The notes beneath the pieces were generated by a model, which was not told the DNA's origin, did not search any database, and saw only the letters and a program-made list of their open reading frames with translations. Both the position numbers and the translations under genes were made by a program. Source: JACRLV01 sp045863555 (lineage in GTDB: Bacteria; Planctomycetota; Phycisphaerae; UBA1845; Fen-1342). From it: a DNA stretch of 64,000 bases. The stretch is taken from NCBI GenBank assembly GCA_045863555.1, contig BTUU01000011.1, positions 124,001 to 188,000 of the forward strand, read 5' to 3'. Shown one piece after another: positions 16,462-25,315 of the stretch (positions within the stretch are counted from its first letter, which is position 1; each line of letters opens with the position of its first letter).

Positions 16462-17973
16462 ATGCGGGGAATTCTCTCGGCGGCGGGGCTCGGACTCGCC
16501 ATCGCCGGCGCGGCGTCCAGCCACGGCCAGACGATCGCAAGCCGGCTCGTCGTAAACGGGCTCGTACGGCCGATCTACGTGACGCATTCGCCCGGCGACT
16601 ACGGCCGGATCTTCATCATCGAGAAGCAGGGCCGCATCCGTATCGCGCAAATCACGCCGAGCGGAAGCTACACGCTCCTGCCCACGCCGTTTCTTGACAT
16701 CGACGCCATCGTCACCGGCGGGACCACCAATAACAGCGAGCAGGGGCTCCTGGGCCTCGCCTTCCACCCCGATTACGCGGCCAACGGCCGGTTCTATGTG
16801 AACTACACCGCGGTGACCGGCAGCGGCGACACGGTCGTCGCGGAATACACGGTCTCCGCCGATCCGAACGTCGCCAATCCGACGGGCAACATCATCCTCA
16901 CGTTCGACCAGCCGCAGGCGAATCACAACGGCGGCTGGATCGAATTCGGCCCCGACGGCATGCTCTACGTCGCCACGGGTGACGGCGGAAATTTCAACGA
17001 CCAGGGCAGCGGCCACACCGAGCCCGGCGGCAACGCGCAGGACATTACGAGCAACCTGCTCGGCAAGATTCTGCGGATCAACGTCAACGGCGACGATTTC
17101 CCCGCCGACGCAAATCGCGACTATGCGATCCCGGCCGACAATCCGTTCGTCGGCATCGAAGGCGATGATGAAATCTGGGCGTTCGGCCTCCGAAACCCGT
17201 GGCGGCCGAGCTTCGACCGCGCAACGGGGGATCTTTACATCGCCGACGTCGGTCAGGATGTGTGGGAGGAGATCAACTTCCAGGCGGCGGGCGCCGTACC
17301 CGGTCGGAACTACGGCTGGCGCTGCCGTGAAGGCAACGTCGACTTCAACTTCGACAGCGTCTGCGTCGGGCGGACATTCACGGCGCCGATCTGGGTGTAC
17401 CAGCACGTGAGCGGCGCCTGCTCGATCACCGGCGGGTATGTCTATCGCGGATGCGCCATCCCTTCGCTCGAGGGACACTATTTCTTCGCTGACTTCTGCT
17501 CGTCCGCGATCTTCAGCTTCCGCTACACCGGGACGATTCAGAACTTCACGACCCGCACGACGCAGCTCGCGCCGGGCGGCGGCCTGTCGATCAGCACGAT
17601 CACCTCGTTCGGCGAGGACGCCTACGGCGAGCTGTACATCTGCGACCAGGTCGGCGGCGAGGTGTTCAAGATCGTGCCCTCCGGCGCACCGGCCACGGAC
17701 TGCAACGGCAACGGCGTCGATGACCAGTGCGAGGTGCTGGATGGATCCGCGGCCGACGCGGACGGCGACGGCGTGCTCGACGCCTGCGAGTGCGTCGGCG
17801 ACGTCGACGGAAACAACCAGACGGATCTCAGCGACCTCTCGCAGTTGCTGGCCGGCTTCGGCGCCTGCACCGGCGATCCGGCGTACAACGCGGCCGCGGA
17901 TCTGAACGCGAGCGGCTGCGTCGATCTCGGCGATTTGTCGCTGCTGCTCTCGGGCTACGGCTGCGCGAACTGA
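16462..17973 (+). CDS. Secreted glucose/sorbosone dehydrogenase-like protein with dockerin-like tail
   Basis: A 503-aa exported protein. Signal peptide ~1-22. Residues ~30-405 form the soluble PQQ sugar dehydrogenase (GSDH/YliI-like) six-blade propeller, with SEQGLLGLAFHPDY, the probable catalytic His155 in QANHNGGWIEFGPDG, LYVATGDGG and the late GLRNPWRPSFD and IADVGQD. Family enzymes oxidise aldose sugars with PQQ. A DCNGNGVDD calcium loop and then a double EF-hand tail (DVDGNNQTDLSDLSQLLAGF, DLNASGCVDLGDLSLLLSGY) close the protein. AAAGGGGA lies seven bases before the ATG. Confidence 0.9.
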   Translation: MRGILSAAGLGLAIAGAASSHGQTIASRLVVNGLVRPIYVTHSPGDYGRIFIIEKQGRIRIAQITPSGSYTLLPTPFLDIDAIVTGGTTNNSEQGLLGLAFHPDYAANGRFYVNYTAVTGSGDTVVAEYTVSADPNVANPTGNIILTFDQPQANHNGGWIEFGPDGMLYVATGDGGNFNDQGSGHTEPGGNAQDITSNLLGKILRINVNGDDFPADANRDYAIPADNPFVGIEGDDEIWAFGLRNPWRPSFDRATGDLYIADVGQDVWEEINFQAAGAVPGRNYGWRCREGNVDFNFDSVCVGRTFTAPIWVYQHVSGACSITGGYVYRGCAIPSLEGHYFFADFCSSAIFSFRYTGTIQNFTTRTTQLAPGGGLSISTITSFGEDAYGELYICDQVGGEVFKIVPSGAPATDCNGNGVDDQCEVLDGSAADADGDGVLDACECVGDVDGNNQTDLSDLSQLLAGFGACTGDPAYNAAADLNASGCVDLGDLSLLLSGYGCAN

Positions 17974-18013
17974 CGCGGCCGGGTTTCTCGCGGCAAACTC
18001 GGATTGAGGCGAT

Positions 18014-18049
18014 GAAGACGCGGTCGATCGACCCATCGGCCGCGTCTTC
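18014..18049. terminator. Inverted repeat between convergent genes (candidate bidirectional terminator)
   Basis: GAAGACGCGG at 18014-18023 pairs perfectly with CCGCGTCTTC at 18040-18049, and an inner CGAT/ATCG can extend the hairpin. It sits between the stop of the dehydrogenase gene (17973, +) and that of the TIGR00300 gene (18069, -). There is no T-tract, so intrinsic termination is uncertain. Confidence 0.5.
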
Positions 18050-18068
18050 CCATGCGCGGCCGCCGCAC

Positions 18069-19364
18069 TCAGCCGCGGGGGGAGGGCTTTCGCGTGCCCC
18101 GGCCGCTGCGGCCGCGCGGACGGACGGGCGCGGGCTTGGGCGGCGCCTCAAGGGCTTCGATCTCGGCGACGAGCTCGCGAAAGAACGGCTCGACGTCGGT
18201 GACGAGGCCGGCCGCCTGGTGACTGCCGCGGTCGGCGAGCTTGGTGATCGCGGGGGCGTGGATATCGACACAGACGGACTGGACGGTGGCCGGCAGGAGG
18301 TTTCCGGTCGCGACGGAGTGCAGCGTCGTCGCGACCATGAGCGCGAATCCGACGCCTGCGATCTCGGCCCGCATCGAGTCCTGCGCCTGGATCATGTCCG
18401 TGATGACATCCGGCAGCGGCCCGTCGTCGCGCACGGAAGCGGCGAGGACAAAGGGCACGTTGCGGCGGATGCAGGCGTGCATGATCCCGCCGGTGATGAT
18501 CCCCGCCTCGACCGCCTGGCGGATGCCCCCGGCCCTGCGAATCGTGTTGATGGCGCGCAGGTGATGCTCGTGTCCGGCGTCCGCAAGTGAATTCCGGTCA
18601 AGATAGACGCCCAGGCTCGTGCCGAAGAGATTGGCCTCGATGTCATGCGTCGCGAGGGCGTTGCCCGCGAAGAGGACGTTGACGTAGCCGAGTTCGATCA
18701 GCCGGACGACGGACTCCGCAGCGCCGGTGTGGACGATCGCCGGTCCGCCGACGAGCAGGATCTTCTCCCCGGCGTCGCGCGTCTCCTTCATGCTCGCCGC
18801 GATCGAGCGGATGATCGTATTCTTGGGCTTCTCCGTCGAAATGTCCGACGCCATGAACTCGAAGACGCCGCGCTCGCGCGGTGAGTGGTTCGGGATGACC
18901 TTCACGCCCCGGTCGCCGCAGACAATGCGGTCGCCCTTGCGGACGTGGACGACCGGAACGCAGCGGAACACACCCGCGGCCGCGTCGTACAGGATGCCGC
19001 AGTCCATCTCCTGCCGCTGCACCTCGATCCACGCACCGCCGTGCCGGACGAACGTCTGGTGGTTCGTCGTGGCGTGAAAACGCTCCGGAAACGCGCCGTC
19101 CATGTCGGCGATCTCGATCTCCGCGTCCTCCGGCTCATGCCAGATCGCCCCGTGCTTCGAGAGCACGTCGAGGATCTGCTCCAGTTTCGCGGGTGACTCG
19201 GCCGTGACCTCGATCTGCGCCATCGACCGGTCGCTCGGCGCCTCGCCGATGTGGACTTCCTGGATTCGGAATTCCCCGCCGGCCGAGAGGATCGCATCCA
19301 GCACGGCCGCGAGCGACTTGGAATCGATGAGGTGCCCTTCGACGGTGACGATTTCCGACGCCAT
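18069..19364 (-). CDS. TIGR00300-family protein (ornithine cyclodeaminase type)
   Basis: A 431-aa soluble protein matching the TIGR00300 (LOR/SDH-like) family. Archaeal members are reported as an alternative ornithine cyclodeaminase, converting ornithine to proline with NAD, and the cyanobacterial AgrE/ArgZ C-terminal half belongs here. Signs are the N-terminal GHLIDSKSLAAVLD and GGEFRIQEVHIG, the central DCGILYD, VCGDRGVKVIPNHSPRE, and GGPAIVHTGAA then GYVNVLFAGNALATHDIEA. The C-terminal 30 residues are Arg/Pro-rich. ATG 19364 has AGGGAG seven bases upstream. putA lies 2 kb away, and proline metabolism could link them; that is inference. Confidence 0.8.
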   Translation of the reverse strand: MASEIVTVEGHLIDSKSLAAVLDAILSAGGEFRIQEVHIGEAPSDRSMAQIEVTAESPAKLEQILDVLSKHGAIWHEPEDAEIEIADMDGAFPERFHATTNHQTFVRHGGAWIEVQRQEMDCGILYDAAAGVFRCVPVVHVRKGDRIVCGDRGVKVIPNHSPRERGVFEFMASDISTEKPKNTIIRSIAASMKETRDAGEKILLVGGPAIVHTGAAESVVRLIELGYVNVLFAGNALATHDIEANLFGTSLGVYLDRNSLADAGHEHHLRAINTIRRAGGIRQAVEAGIITGGIMHACIRRNVPFVLAASVRDDGPLPDVITDMIQAQDSMRAEIAGVGFALMVATTLHSVATGNLLPATVQSVCVDIHAPAITKLADRGSHQAAGLVTDVEPFFRELVAEIEALEAPPKPAPVRPRGRSGRGTRKPSPRG

Positions 19365-19424
19365 GCGGATGCTCCCTGTGGGGCCGGGGATCATAGGCGC
19401 ACCTCGCGGACCGATTCAACAAAA

Positions 19425-19457
19425 CGGCGTGCCGTCGATGGACTCAACGGCACGCCG
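19425..19457 (-). terminator. Rho-independent terminator of the HAF-repeat gene
   Basis: CGGCGTGCCGT at 19425-19435 and ACGGCACGCCG at 19447-19457 are perfect complements around an 11-base loop. On the minus strand the stem is followed by TTTTGTTG, a proper T-tract. It lies 49 bases after the stop of the minus-strand gene ending at 19506. Confidence 0.85.
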
Positions 19458-19505
19458 CGTCAATTCATCCTCCGGCGTCGCGGTGTCGGGCCGCGGGCCG
19501 GTTCG

Positions 19506-21068
19506 TCAGCGGCGCATTCGACGCCGCATCGCGACCAGGCCCGCCAGCATCAGCGGCATCGTGCTCACCAGTCCGGTGCCGCACAGCCCGCCGACGCCCA
19601 GCCCTGCCGCCGGCGTCTCGTCCGTCGTCGTCCCGCTGACCGTCGTGTCCGTCGCCGGATCGCCGAGGTTCTGCGGCGTGCCGACGATGGTCACCCCGCC
19701 GGTCGAGCCGTCGCCGTTCGCGCCGCCCGTGGCTCCGCCGTCGGTCGACGTGCCCGTATCCGTCTGGCCGTTGAGAATGGCATCGGCGGCCGCGATTTCG
19801 GTCGTCGTCGCGAGGCGGAGCAGGAACGCCATCTGCGTGGCCGTGGACGACTGCGTATTCCCCCAGCCGACGATCTGCCGGTGCTCGTTGATGGCCCGGC
19901 CTTCGGTCATGAAGACCTTGCCCTGGTCGGTGACGACCACCTGCGAATTCAGGTCCTTGATCTCCGTGCCGCCGAGCCAGACCACCGCGCGGCGCACGCC
20001 TTCCGCGTCCTCCGCCCAGCCGACGATGTCGCCGCTGTCGTTGATCGACGCGGCCGACGAGTTGTTGCCGCCGAGCGTGCCGAGGTCGGTCATCGTGCCG
20101 TTTGACCAGCGAAACGCGCGGACGCGCCGGTCGGACGTGTCCGATTCGCCGACGATCACGCCGCTGTTGTTGATGCCCCGCGCCCAGCTGTTGAGGCCGC
20201 CGAGCGTGCCGAGGTCTTCCATCAGGTTGTTGGGCTGGCCGGGGTTGTCGGCGTTGTCGTTCCAGACGCCGCCCACAGGGACGATGCGGAACGCGTGGTA
20301 GCCCGTCTCGTTCGCCGTCGACGCGGTCACCGTGTACGAGTATCCGACGACGACGCCGCTGTCGTTCACGTCGGTCGCACTGCTGACCGTCGAGAATGCG
20401 TCGAGCGTGCCGAGATCGATCAGCACGTCATTGACGTTGTTGTCGTCGGCGTCCACGAGCCAGCTTCCGCCGATCGGAGTCGCGAGAAACGCGTGCACGA
20501 CGCCGCCCGCGCTCGACGCATCCGCCCAGCCCACGACGTGATTCGCATTGCTGATCGCGATGGCCGCGCTGTCATGCGCCGAGCACACCGGACCGAGCGT
20601 GAAGAGATTCACGAGCGCGTCGCCGGGGAAGGGCGTGCCCAGATCCGAAAGCACGCCGGGGCTGAGGATGTACGCGGTCTGGACGACGAAATCCTCGGGG
20701 TCGCAGTCGACCTTCAGCCGGGCGGTGCCGACGATCTGGCCGCCGTTCGAGATATCGAACGCCTGGTGGATCCCCACGCCGAAGTACGGATGCCGCAGCG
20801 AGAAGTGCACCACATTGTGCAGGTCCGTCGAGATGCCGTTGAACCACTGGTAGCTGTGATTCTCATCTTCGACCAGCATCACGCCCACGGTCTGCCCGGT
20901 CGCGTTCAGACCGTATGCGGCCGACACGGTTCCGGTCGCGCCGACCTGCGCGACTTTGAACGCGGGCGATGGCGAGGACGCTGCCTGCGCGGCGACATCC
21001 GGTGCGAGGGTCAGCCCGAAAATGGCGACACCGGCGACGAGACAGTGGCGACGACGCTGCGAATCCAT
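19506..21068 (-). CDS. Secreted HAF-repeat protein with Cys-containing C-terminal anchor signal
   Basis: A 520-aa exported protein: signal peptide ~1-28 (ending VAAQA). Residues ~35-430 are a series of HAF-type repeats, each with a strand like DLGTLGG, then INDSGDIVGW or INNSGVIVGES and AFRW; HAF repeats form an extracellular beta-propeller-like domain. A Gly/Thr-rich linker follows, and the C-terminus is tripartite: GGLCGTG, a hydrophobic helix (MPLMLAGLVA) and MRRRMRR. That resembles MYXO-CTERM/GlyGly-CTERM sorting signals. The start ATG has a GGAGGTACCTC stretch just upstream (AGGTACCTC). Confidence 0.88.
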   Translation of the reverse strand: MDSQRRRHCLVAGVAIFGLTLAPDVAAQAASSPSPAFKVAQVGATGTVSAAYGLNATGQTVGVMLVEDENHSYQWFNGISTDLHNVVHFSLRHPYFGVGIHQAFDISNGGQIVGTARLKVDCDPEDFVVQTAYILSPGVLSDLGTPFPGDALVNLFTLGPVCSAHDSAAIAISNANHVVGWADASSAGGVVHAFLATPIGGSWLVDADDNNVNDVLIDLGTLDAFSTVSSATDVNDSGVVVGYSYTVTASTANETGYHAFRIVPVGGVWNDNADNPGQPNNLMEDLGTLGGLNSWARGINNSGVIVGESDTSDRRVRAFRWSNGTMTDLGTLGGNNSSAASINDSGDIVGWAEDAEGVRRAVVWLGGTEIKDLNSQVVVTDQGKVFMTEGRAINEHRQIVGWGNTQSSTATQMAFLLRLATTTEIAAADAILNGQTDTGTSTDGGATGGANGDGSTGGVTIVGTPQNLGDPATDTTVSGTTTDETPAAGLGVGGLCGTGLVSTMPLMLAGLVAMRRRMRR

Positions 21069-21232
21069 GAGGTACCTCCGGAAGTCAGGCGGAGCTGCGG
21101 CTACGTGCGGCGGCCCGCGGGCACGGCGATGCGGCTGCGCGAAAGCACCCGCTTCCTATGCCATCGACGGCCGCGCCCGATGACTTCAATTCAGCCCCGG
21201 AAACTGTCATTCAGACGCCCGTGGCCCGGAAT

Positions 21233-21261
21233 TTGCCCGTCATTCCTGCGCGTGATACCAT
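21233..21261 (+). promoter_or_regulatory. Putative putA promoter
   Basis: TTGCCC at 21233-21238 and TACCAT at 21256-21261 are exactly 17 bases apart, giving transcription from about 21268 and a leader of about 50 bases before putA. Consensus match only; no operator recognised. Confidence 0.5.
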
Positions 21262-21318
21262 GCGAAAATTCGCTCACGAGCGAGAAAACGCGGTCAAAAC
21301 GATCGATTGAGGTGCGTC

Positions 21319-24300
21319 TTGGGGAGCCGGATCGCCGCGCAGGCCGTCGAAGCGCGTACCCGAAAAATCGGCGAGGAAATCTTCGAACGGATTGAGGGTC
21401 GCCAGCCCTCCATCCTCAACCCGCAGTGGTGGGAAGAGCGCATGATGCGCGTCTGCACGGCCAACGAATGGCTCAAGGTGCAGGCGTTCCGCTTCATCGA
21501 CGTCCTCCCCACCCTCGGCGACAGCCGCGACGTCGCCCGCCACCTGCGCGAGTATTTCGTCCACCCGAGCCACGGTGGCGGATCCTCCGGTGGGGGACCG
21601 GTCTCCGACCGGTCTTCAAATGGGGGACCGGTCTCCGACCGGTCTTCTTCGCATGCAGGCCACCATTCTTCAAACCCTGACTCCGCCCGCCAAGCCCGCC
21701 GCGAAGCCCTGCGCGACCTCTCCGGCCGCGGCGACGACGCCCTTATCGCCTGGATCTCGCGCCTGATGAACTTCGACCGCCTCGATTCGCTCAAGGCCCG
21801 GGCCCTCTCGTGGATCGCCCGTACATCCTCCGTCGCGATGGCCCACCGCTTCATCGCCGGCACCTCCCTCGACGGCGCGGTCCGCACGATCCGCCGCCTC
21901 CGTGGCCAGCGCATGGCCTTCACCGTCGACGTCCTCGGCGAAACGGCCCTCTCCGAGCCCGAGGCCCTTCACTACCAGCAGGTCTACCTCGACCTGATCC
22001 AGGGGCTCGCGCGCCAGGCCGCTGACTGGCCGACTGTCGAGCAGATCGACCTCGCCGACGGCCACCGCGTCGTCCCCGTGAATGTCTCCGTCAAGCTCAC
22101 CTCGCTCTTCTCGCAGTTCGACGCCATCGACCCCGAAGGCACGAAAAAAGCGGTCAAGGATCGCCTCCGCCCGCTGCTCCGCGCGGGCATGGCCGGCGGC
22201 GCCCATGTCCACATCGACATGGAGCACTACGCCATCAAGGATCTCACGCTCGACATCTGCCGTGAAATCCTCATGGAGCCCGAATTCCGCGACTACCCGC
22301 ACTTCGGCATCGTCCTCCAGGCGTATCTGCGCGACTGCCCGCGCGACGCCGCCGAGATCGTCGACTATGCCCGTCAGCGCGGCACCCCCATCTGGGTCCG
22401 CCTCGTCAAAGGCGCTTACTGGGACAGCGAAACCGTCTGGTCCGCCCAGCAGCACTGGCCCTGCCCGGTCTGGAAGCAGAAGTGGCAGTCCGACGCCTGC
22501 TATGAGGACGTCACCCGCACGCTCCTCGATGCCCACGAACACGTGCACGTCGCCTTCGGCAGCCACAACATCCGCAGCGTCGCCCACGCGATGGCCCTGC
22601 GCGAAGCCCTCGACGTCCCCGGCCATCACTTCGAAATCCAGATGCTCTACGGCATGGGCGATCCCATTAAGCAGGCCTTCGTCGACATGGGCCAGCGCTG
22701 CCGCATCTACACGCCCTACGGCCAGCTCCTCCCGGGCATGGCCTACCTGATCCGCCGCCTGCTCGAAAACACGGCCAACGAATCGTTCCTGCGTCACTCC
22801 GTCGACGCCGACACGCCCAAGGCCGCACTGCTCGAAAACCCGAAGGAAATCGGCCGCCGCACGCCGCCCCCGCGGCAGGCCGAGATCATCAAATACGAGT
22901 TCGAGGAACCCCTCATGGACCCCTTCATCAACGTGCCCAACACCGACTACACGCGCGAGCCCAACCGCCAGGCGATGCTCGCCGCCCTCGCCGCGTGGAA
23001 GCCCAAGCTCGGCCGCGAATACCCCCTCGTCATCGGCGGCGAGCGCATCCGCACCGGGCAGTGGAAGGATTCCGTGAACCCCTCGCGCCCGAAGGAAATC
23101 GTCGGCAAGATCGCCCAGGCCGACGCCGCCACCGCCGAGAAGGCCGTGCTGACCGCGGCCGAGGCGTTCAAGACCTGGCGCCACGTCGCTCCCGCCGAGC
23201 GCGCCGAGTATCTCTTCCGCGTCGCCGAGATCATGGAGTCGCGCCGCTTCGAGCTGAGCGCGATCCAGTCGCTCGAAACCGGCAAGCCCTGGCGCGAAGC
23301 CGACGCCGACGTCTCCGAAGCCATCGACTTCTGCAACTACTACGGCAAAGAGATGGTCCGCATGGCCGAAAACGCCCGCCGCCGCGACATCCCCGGCGAG
23401 ACGAACGAGTACTTCTACGCCCCGCGCGGCGTCGTCGGCGTCATCAGCCCTTGGAACTTTCCGCTCGCGATCCTCACCGGCATGGCCGTCGCGGCGATCG
23501 TTACCGGCAATACCGTCATCATCAAGCCCGCCGAGCCCGCCTGCGTCATCGCCTACGGCCTGCTCGACGTCTTCGAACAGGCCCACCTTCCGCCCGGCGT
23601 GCTCAACTACGTCCCCGGCCCCGGCGCGGTCGTCGGCGAGATCTTCGTCAAGCACCCGAAGGTCGCGATGATCGCCTTCACCGGCTCGCGCGAGGTCGGC
23701 TGCCGCATCAACAAGGTCGCGGCCGAGGTCACGACCTCGCAGCCGGCCCTCAAGAAGGTCATCGCCGAGATGGGCGGCAAGAACGCGACCATCGTCGACT
23801 CCGACGCCGACATGGACGAAGCCATCAAGGGCGTTTTTTTCTCGGCGTTCGGCTACGCCGGCCAGAAATGCTCCGCCAGCTCGCGCGCGATCGTCCTCGA
23901 CAGCATGTACGACCACTTCGTCGAGCGCATCGTCGAGGCCGCCCGCTCGATCACCGTCGGCCCGGCCGACGACTGCGGCACCGGCATGCCCCCGGTCGTC
24001 GATAAGAAGGCGTACGACTCGATCCGCAAGTACATCGAGATCGGCAAGGCCGAGTCCCGCTGCGTCCTCGACCCCGACGTCCGCTCGCTCGTCGAGCAGA
24101 CCGGCGGCGGCTACTACATCGGCCCCACGATCTTCGCCGACGTCGCGCCGGACGCCCGCATCGCCCGCGAAGAAATCTTCGGCCCCGTCCTCGCGATCAT
24201 CCGCGCCCGCGACATCGACGAGGCCATCGAGATCTTCAACGGCACCGATTTCGCCCTCACCGGCGGCATCTTCAGCCGCAGCCCGGCCAACATCGAAAAG

Positions 24301-24522
24301 GCCCGCGCCGAGTGCGACTGCGGCAACTTCTACATCAACCGCAAGATCACCGGCGCCCTCGTCGACCTCCAGCCCTTCGGCGGCTTCAAGATGTCCGGCA
24401 TCGGCAGCAAAGCCGGCGGCCCGGACTACCTCATTCAGTTCTGCGAGCCGCGCACGGTGACGGAGAACACGCTGCGGCGCGGGTTTGCGCCGAGCGATGA
24501 GGTGGTGGAGGCGGTGGGATAG
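21319..24522 (+). CDS. putA: Bifunctional proline dehydrogenase / glutamate-semialdehyde dehydrogenase
   Basis: Oxidises proline to glutamate in two steps (FAD-dependent proline dehydrogenase, then NAD-dependent P5C dehydrogenase). About 1067 aa. The N-terminal half contains the PRODH barrel (VNVSVKLTSLFSQFDAID, HVHIDMEHYAIKDLT, VRLVKGAYWDSE, FGSHNIRS). The C-terminal half is an aldehyde dehydrogenase with SPWNFPLAI, Glu817 in IAEMGGKN and Cys851 in GYAGQKCSASS. There is no ribbon-helix-helix DNA-binding domain. Residues ~91-110 are encoded by two copies of a dispersed repeat. Start is uncertain: TTG 21319 with TTGAGG just upstream, or TTG 21307. Confidence 0.95.
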   Translation: MGSRIAAQAVEARTRKIGEEIFERIEGRQPSILNPQWWEERMMRVCTANEWLKVQAFRFIDVLPTLGDSRDVARHLREYFVHPSHGGGSSGGGPVSDRSSNGGPVSDRSSSHAGHHSSNPDSARQARREALRDLSGRGDDALIAWISRLMNFDRLDSLKARALSWIARTSSVAMAHRFIAGTSLDGAVRTIRRLRGQRMAFTVDVLGETALSEPEALHYQQVYLDLIQGLARQAADWPTVEQIDLADGHRVVPVNVSVKLTSLFSQFDAIDPEGTKKAVKDRLRPLLRAGMAGGAHVHIDMEHYAIKDLTLDICREILMEPEFRDYPHFGIVLQAYLRDCPRDAAEIVDYARQRGTPIWVRLVKGAYWDSETVWSAQQHWPCPVWKQKWQSDACYEDVTRTLLDAHEHVHVAFGSHNIRSVAHAMALREALDVPGHHFEIQMLYGMGDPIKQAFVDMGQRCRIYTPYGQLLPGMAYLIRRLLENTANESFLRHSVDADTPKAALLENPKEIGRRTPPPRQAEIIKYEFEEPLMDPFINVPNTDYTREPNRQAMLAALAAWKPKLGREYPLVIGGERIRTGQWKDSVNPSRPKEIVGKIAQADAATAEKAVLTAAEAFKTWRHVAPAERAEYLFRVAEIMESRRFELSAIQSLETGKPWREADADVSEAIDFCNYYGKEMVRMAENARRRDIPGETNEYFYAPRGVVGVISPWNFPLAILTGMAVAAIVTGNTVIIKPAEPACVIAYGLLDVFEQAHLPPGVLNYVPGPGAVVGEIFVKHPKVAMIAFTGSREVGCRINKVAAEVTTSQPALKKVIAEMGGKNATIVDSDADMDEAIKGVFFSAFGYAGQKCSASSRAIVLDSMYDHFVERIVEAARSITVGPADDCGTGMPPVVDKKAYDSIRKYIEIGKAESRCVLDPDVRSLVEQTGGGYYIGPTIFADVAPDARIAREEIFGPVLAIIRARDIDEAIEIFNGTDFALTGGIFSRSPANIEKARAECDCGNFYINRKITGALVDLQPFGGFKMSGIGSKAGGPDYLIQFCEPRTVTENTLRRGFAPSDEVVEAVG
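21591..21650 (+). repeat. Two tandem copies of the GACCGGTC-type repeat inside putA
   Basis: Two 30-base units, 21591-21620 and 21621-21650, share 27 identical bases including GACCGGTC-TCC-GACCGGTC. They are the same core as the inverted repeat at 3179-3256. In the putA frame they encode two copies of GGPVSDRSS in a Ser/Gly-rich linker, so the insertion kept the frame. Confidence 0.9.
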
Positions 24523-24614
24523 CCGGTCGTTTGGTGGCGGTTGGCTTGTAGTCAGACAGGAGTGATCGTCTGCTTCGAAGCGACGGGAATTCCCGCGAAA
24601 CATGGGAGGCAGCC

Positions 24615-25046
24615 ATGCGCCACGTCTATGACAAGGCCAAATTTCACGACGAAACAATTGAGCAGTACGGCCTATCGGAAGAGCACGCCGCGAATCATAC
24701 GGTCATGTTCCTTCGGTGGTTGATAGAGCGCGAGATGATGAGCACGTTTTTTGAGTCAGAGGCAGTCGATATCCTCCGGCAATTCCGCGCCGGCGAGGCT
24801 TCCATCCACGAGATTTACGAGTGGTGGGACAACTGCCTCGTCAGCGACATGCTCTCAGATGATGGAAACGCTTTTGCTCTGCACTACTTCGATTTCGATC
24901 AGGGCCGCTTCATCCACGATTACGCGGAGTCCCTGGCCAAAGGCTTGCAAACCGAGTTGCACGTCGTTTACACCGAAGAGAATTACAAAACAATGAAGCA
25001 GATCATTGATAGGCGGTATGACGAATGGAGCGGGACTAAGCGATAA
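24615..25046 (+). CDS. Small cytoplasmic protein (DUF7832-like)
   Basis: A 143-aa soluble acidic protein. The start YDKAKFHDETIEQYGLSEEHAANHTVMFLRWLIE resembles the N-terminus of a family of small orphan proteins (DUF7832-like: YDKAKWH, then HxxxxxxMFLxW); the match is from memory. No catalytic motif is evident. GGGAGG lies six bases before the ATG. Codon use is less GC-rich than in neighbouring genes, and a repeat cluster follows, so recent acquisition is possible. Confidence 0.7.
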   Translation: MRHVYDKAKFHDETIEQYGLSEEHAANHTVMFLRWLIEREMMSTFFESEAVDILRQFRAGEASIHEIYEWWDNCLVSDMLSDDGNAFALHYFDFDQGRFIHDYAESLAKGLQTELHVVYTEENYKTMKQIIDRRYDEWSGTKR

Positions 25047-25095
25047 CGGAAATACCGATGGGCGCCGCGCTCATCGGGAGGCCCTGTTCACACAT

Positions 25096-25281
25096 GCCGG
25101 GTGCCATCGCGACGAGCAGGTGGCACTGTTGAAAAGGCCGGGTGCCATCGCGACGGCTGTTCGCGTCGCGATGCTCGCTGGCCGCCCCAACCCTCGATAC
25201 GCGTCGCTATCGACCGTGTCCGCGTGACCCGCTGCCGACGAACGCCGGTCCCGATACGATTCCATCATGGCCGGGTGCCAT
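25096..25281. repeat. Cluster of GCCGGGTGCCAT repeats with hairpins
   Basis: GCCGGGTGCCATCGCGACG occurs at 25096-25114 and again at 25137-25155; a third, diverged copy (GGCCGGGTGCCAT) is at 25269-25281. The second copy forms a hairpin: ATCGCGACG at 25147-25155 pairs with CGTCGCGAT at 25164-25172 around an 8-base loop. A GTGGCAC between the first two could pair with GTGCCA. I recall GCCGGGTGCCA-type REP elements in planctomycetes. The 270-base spacer between two orphan genes is mostly this. Confidence 0.75.
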
Positions 25282-25315
25282 TGCGGCGGCCGTTCGCAGT
25301 CGACCGTCGATCGCT

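Noticed and set aside
14968..18036. 1022-codon open frame on the minus strand, antisense to two beta-propeller genes
   Set aside because: It spans both real genes, has Arg/Val/Ala-rich sequence with no domain, and arises because strong third-position GC bias leaves the antisense frame without stops.
21670..24657. 995-codon antisense open frame over putA
   Set aside because: Same artefact of GC-rich codon bias; the putA frame carries clear motifs.
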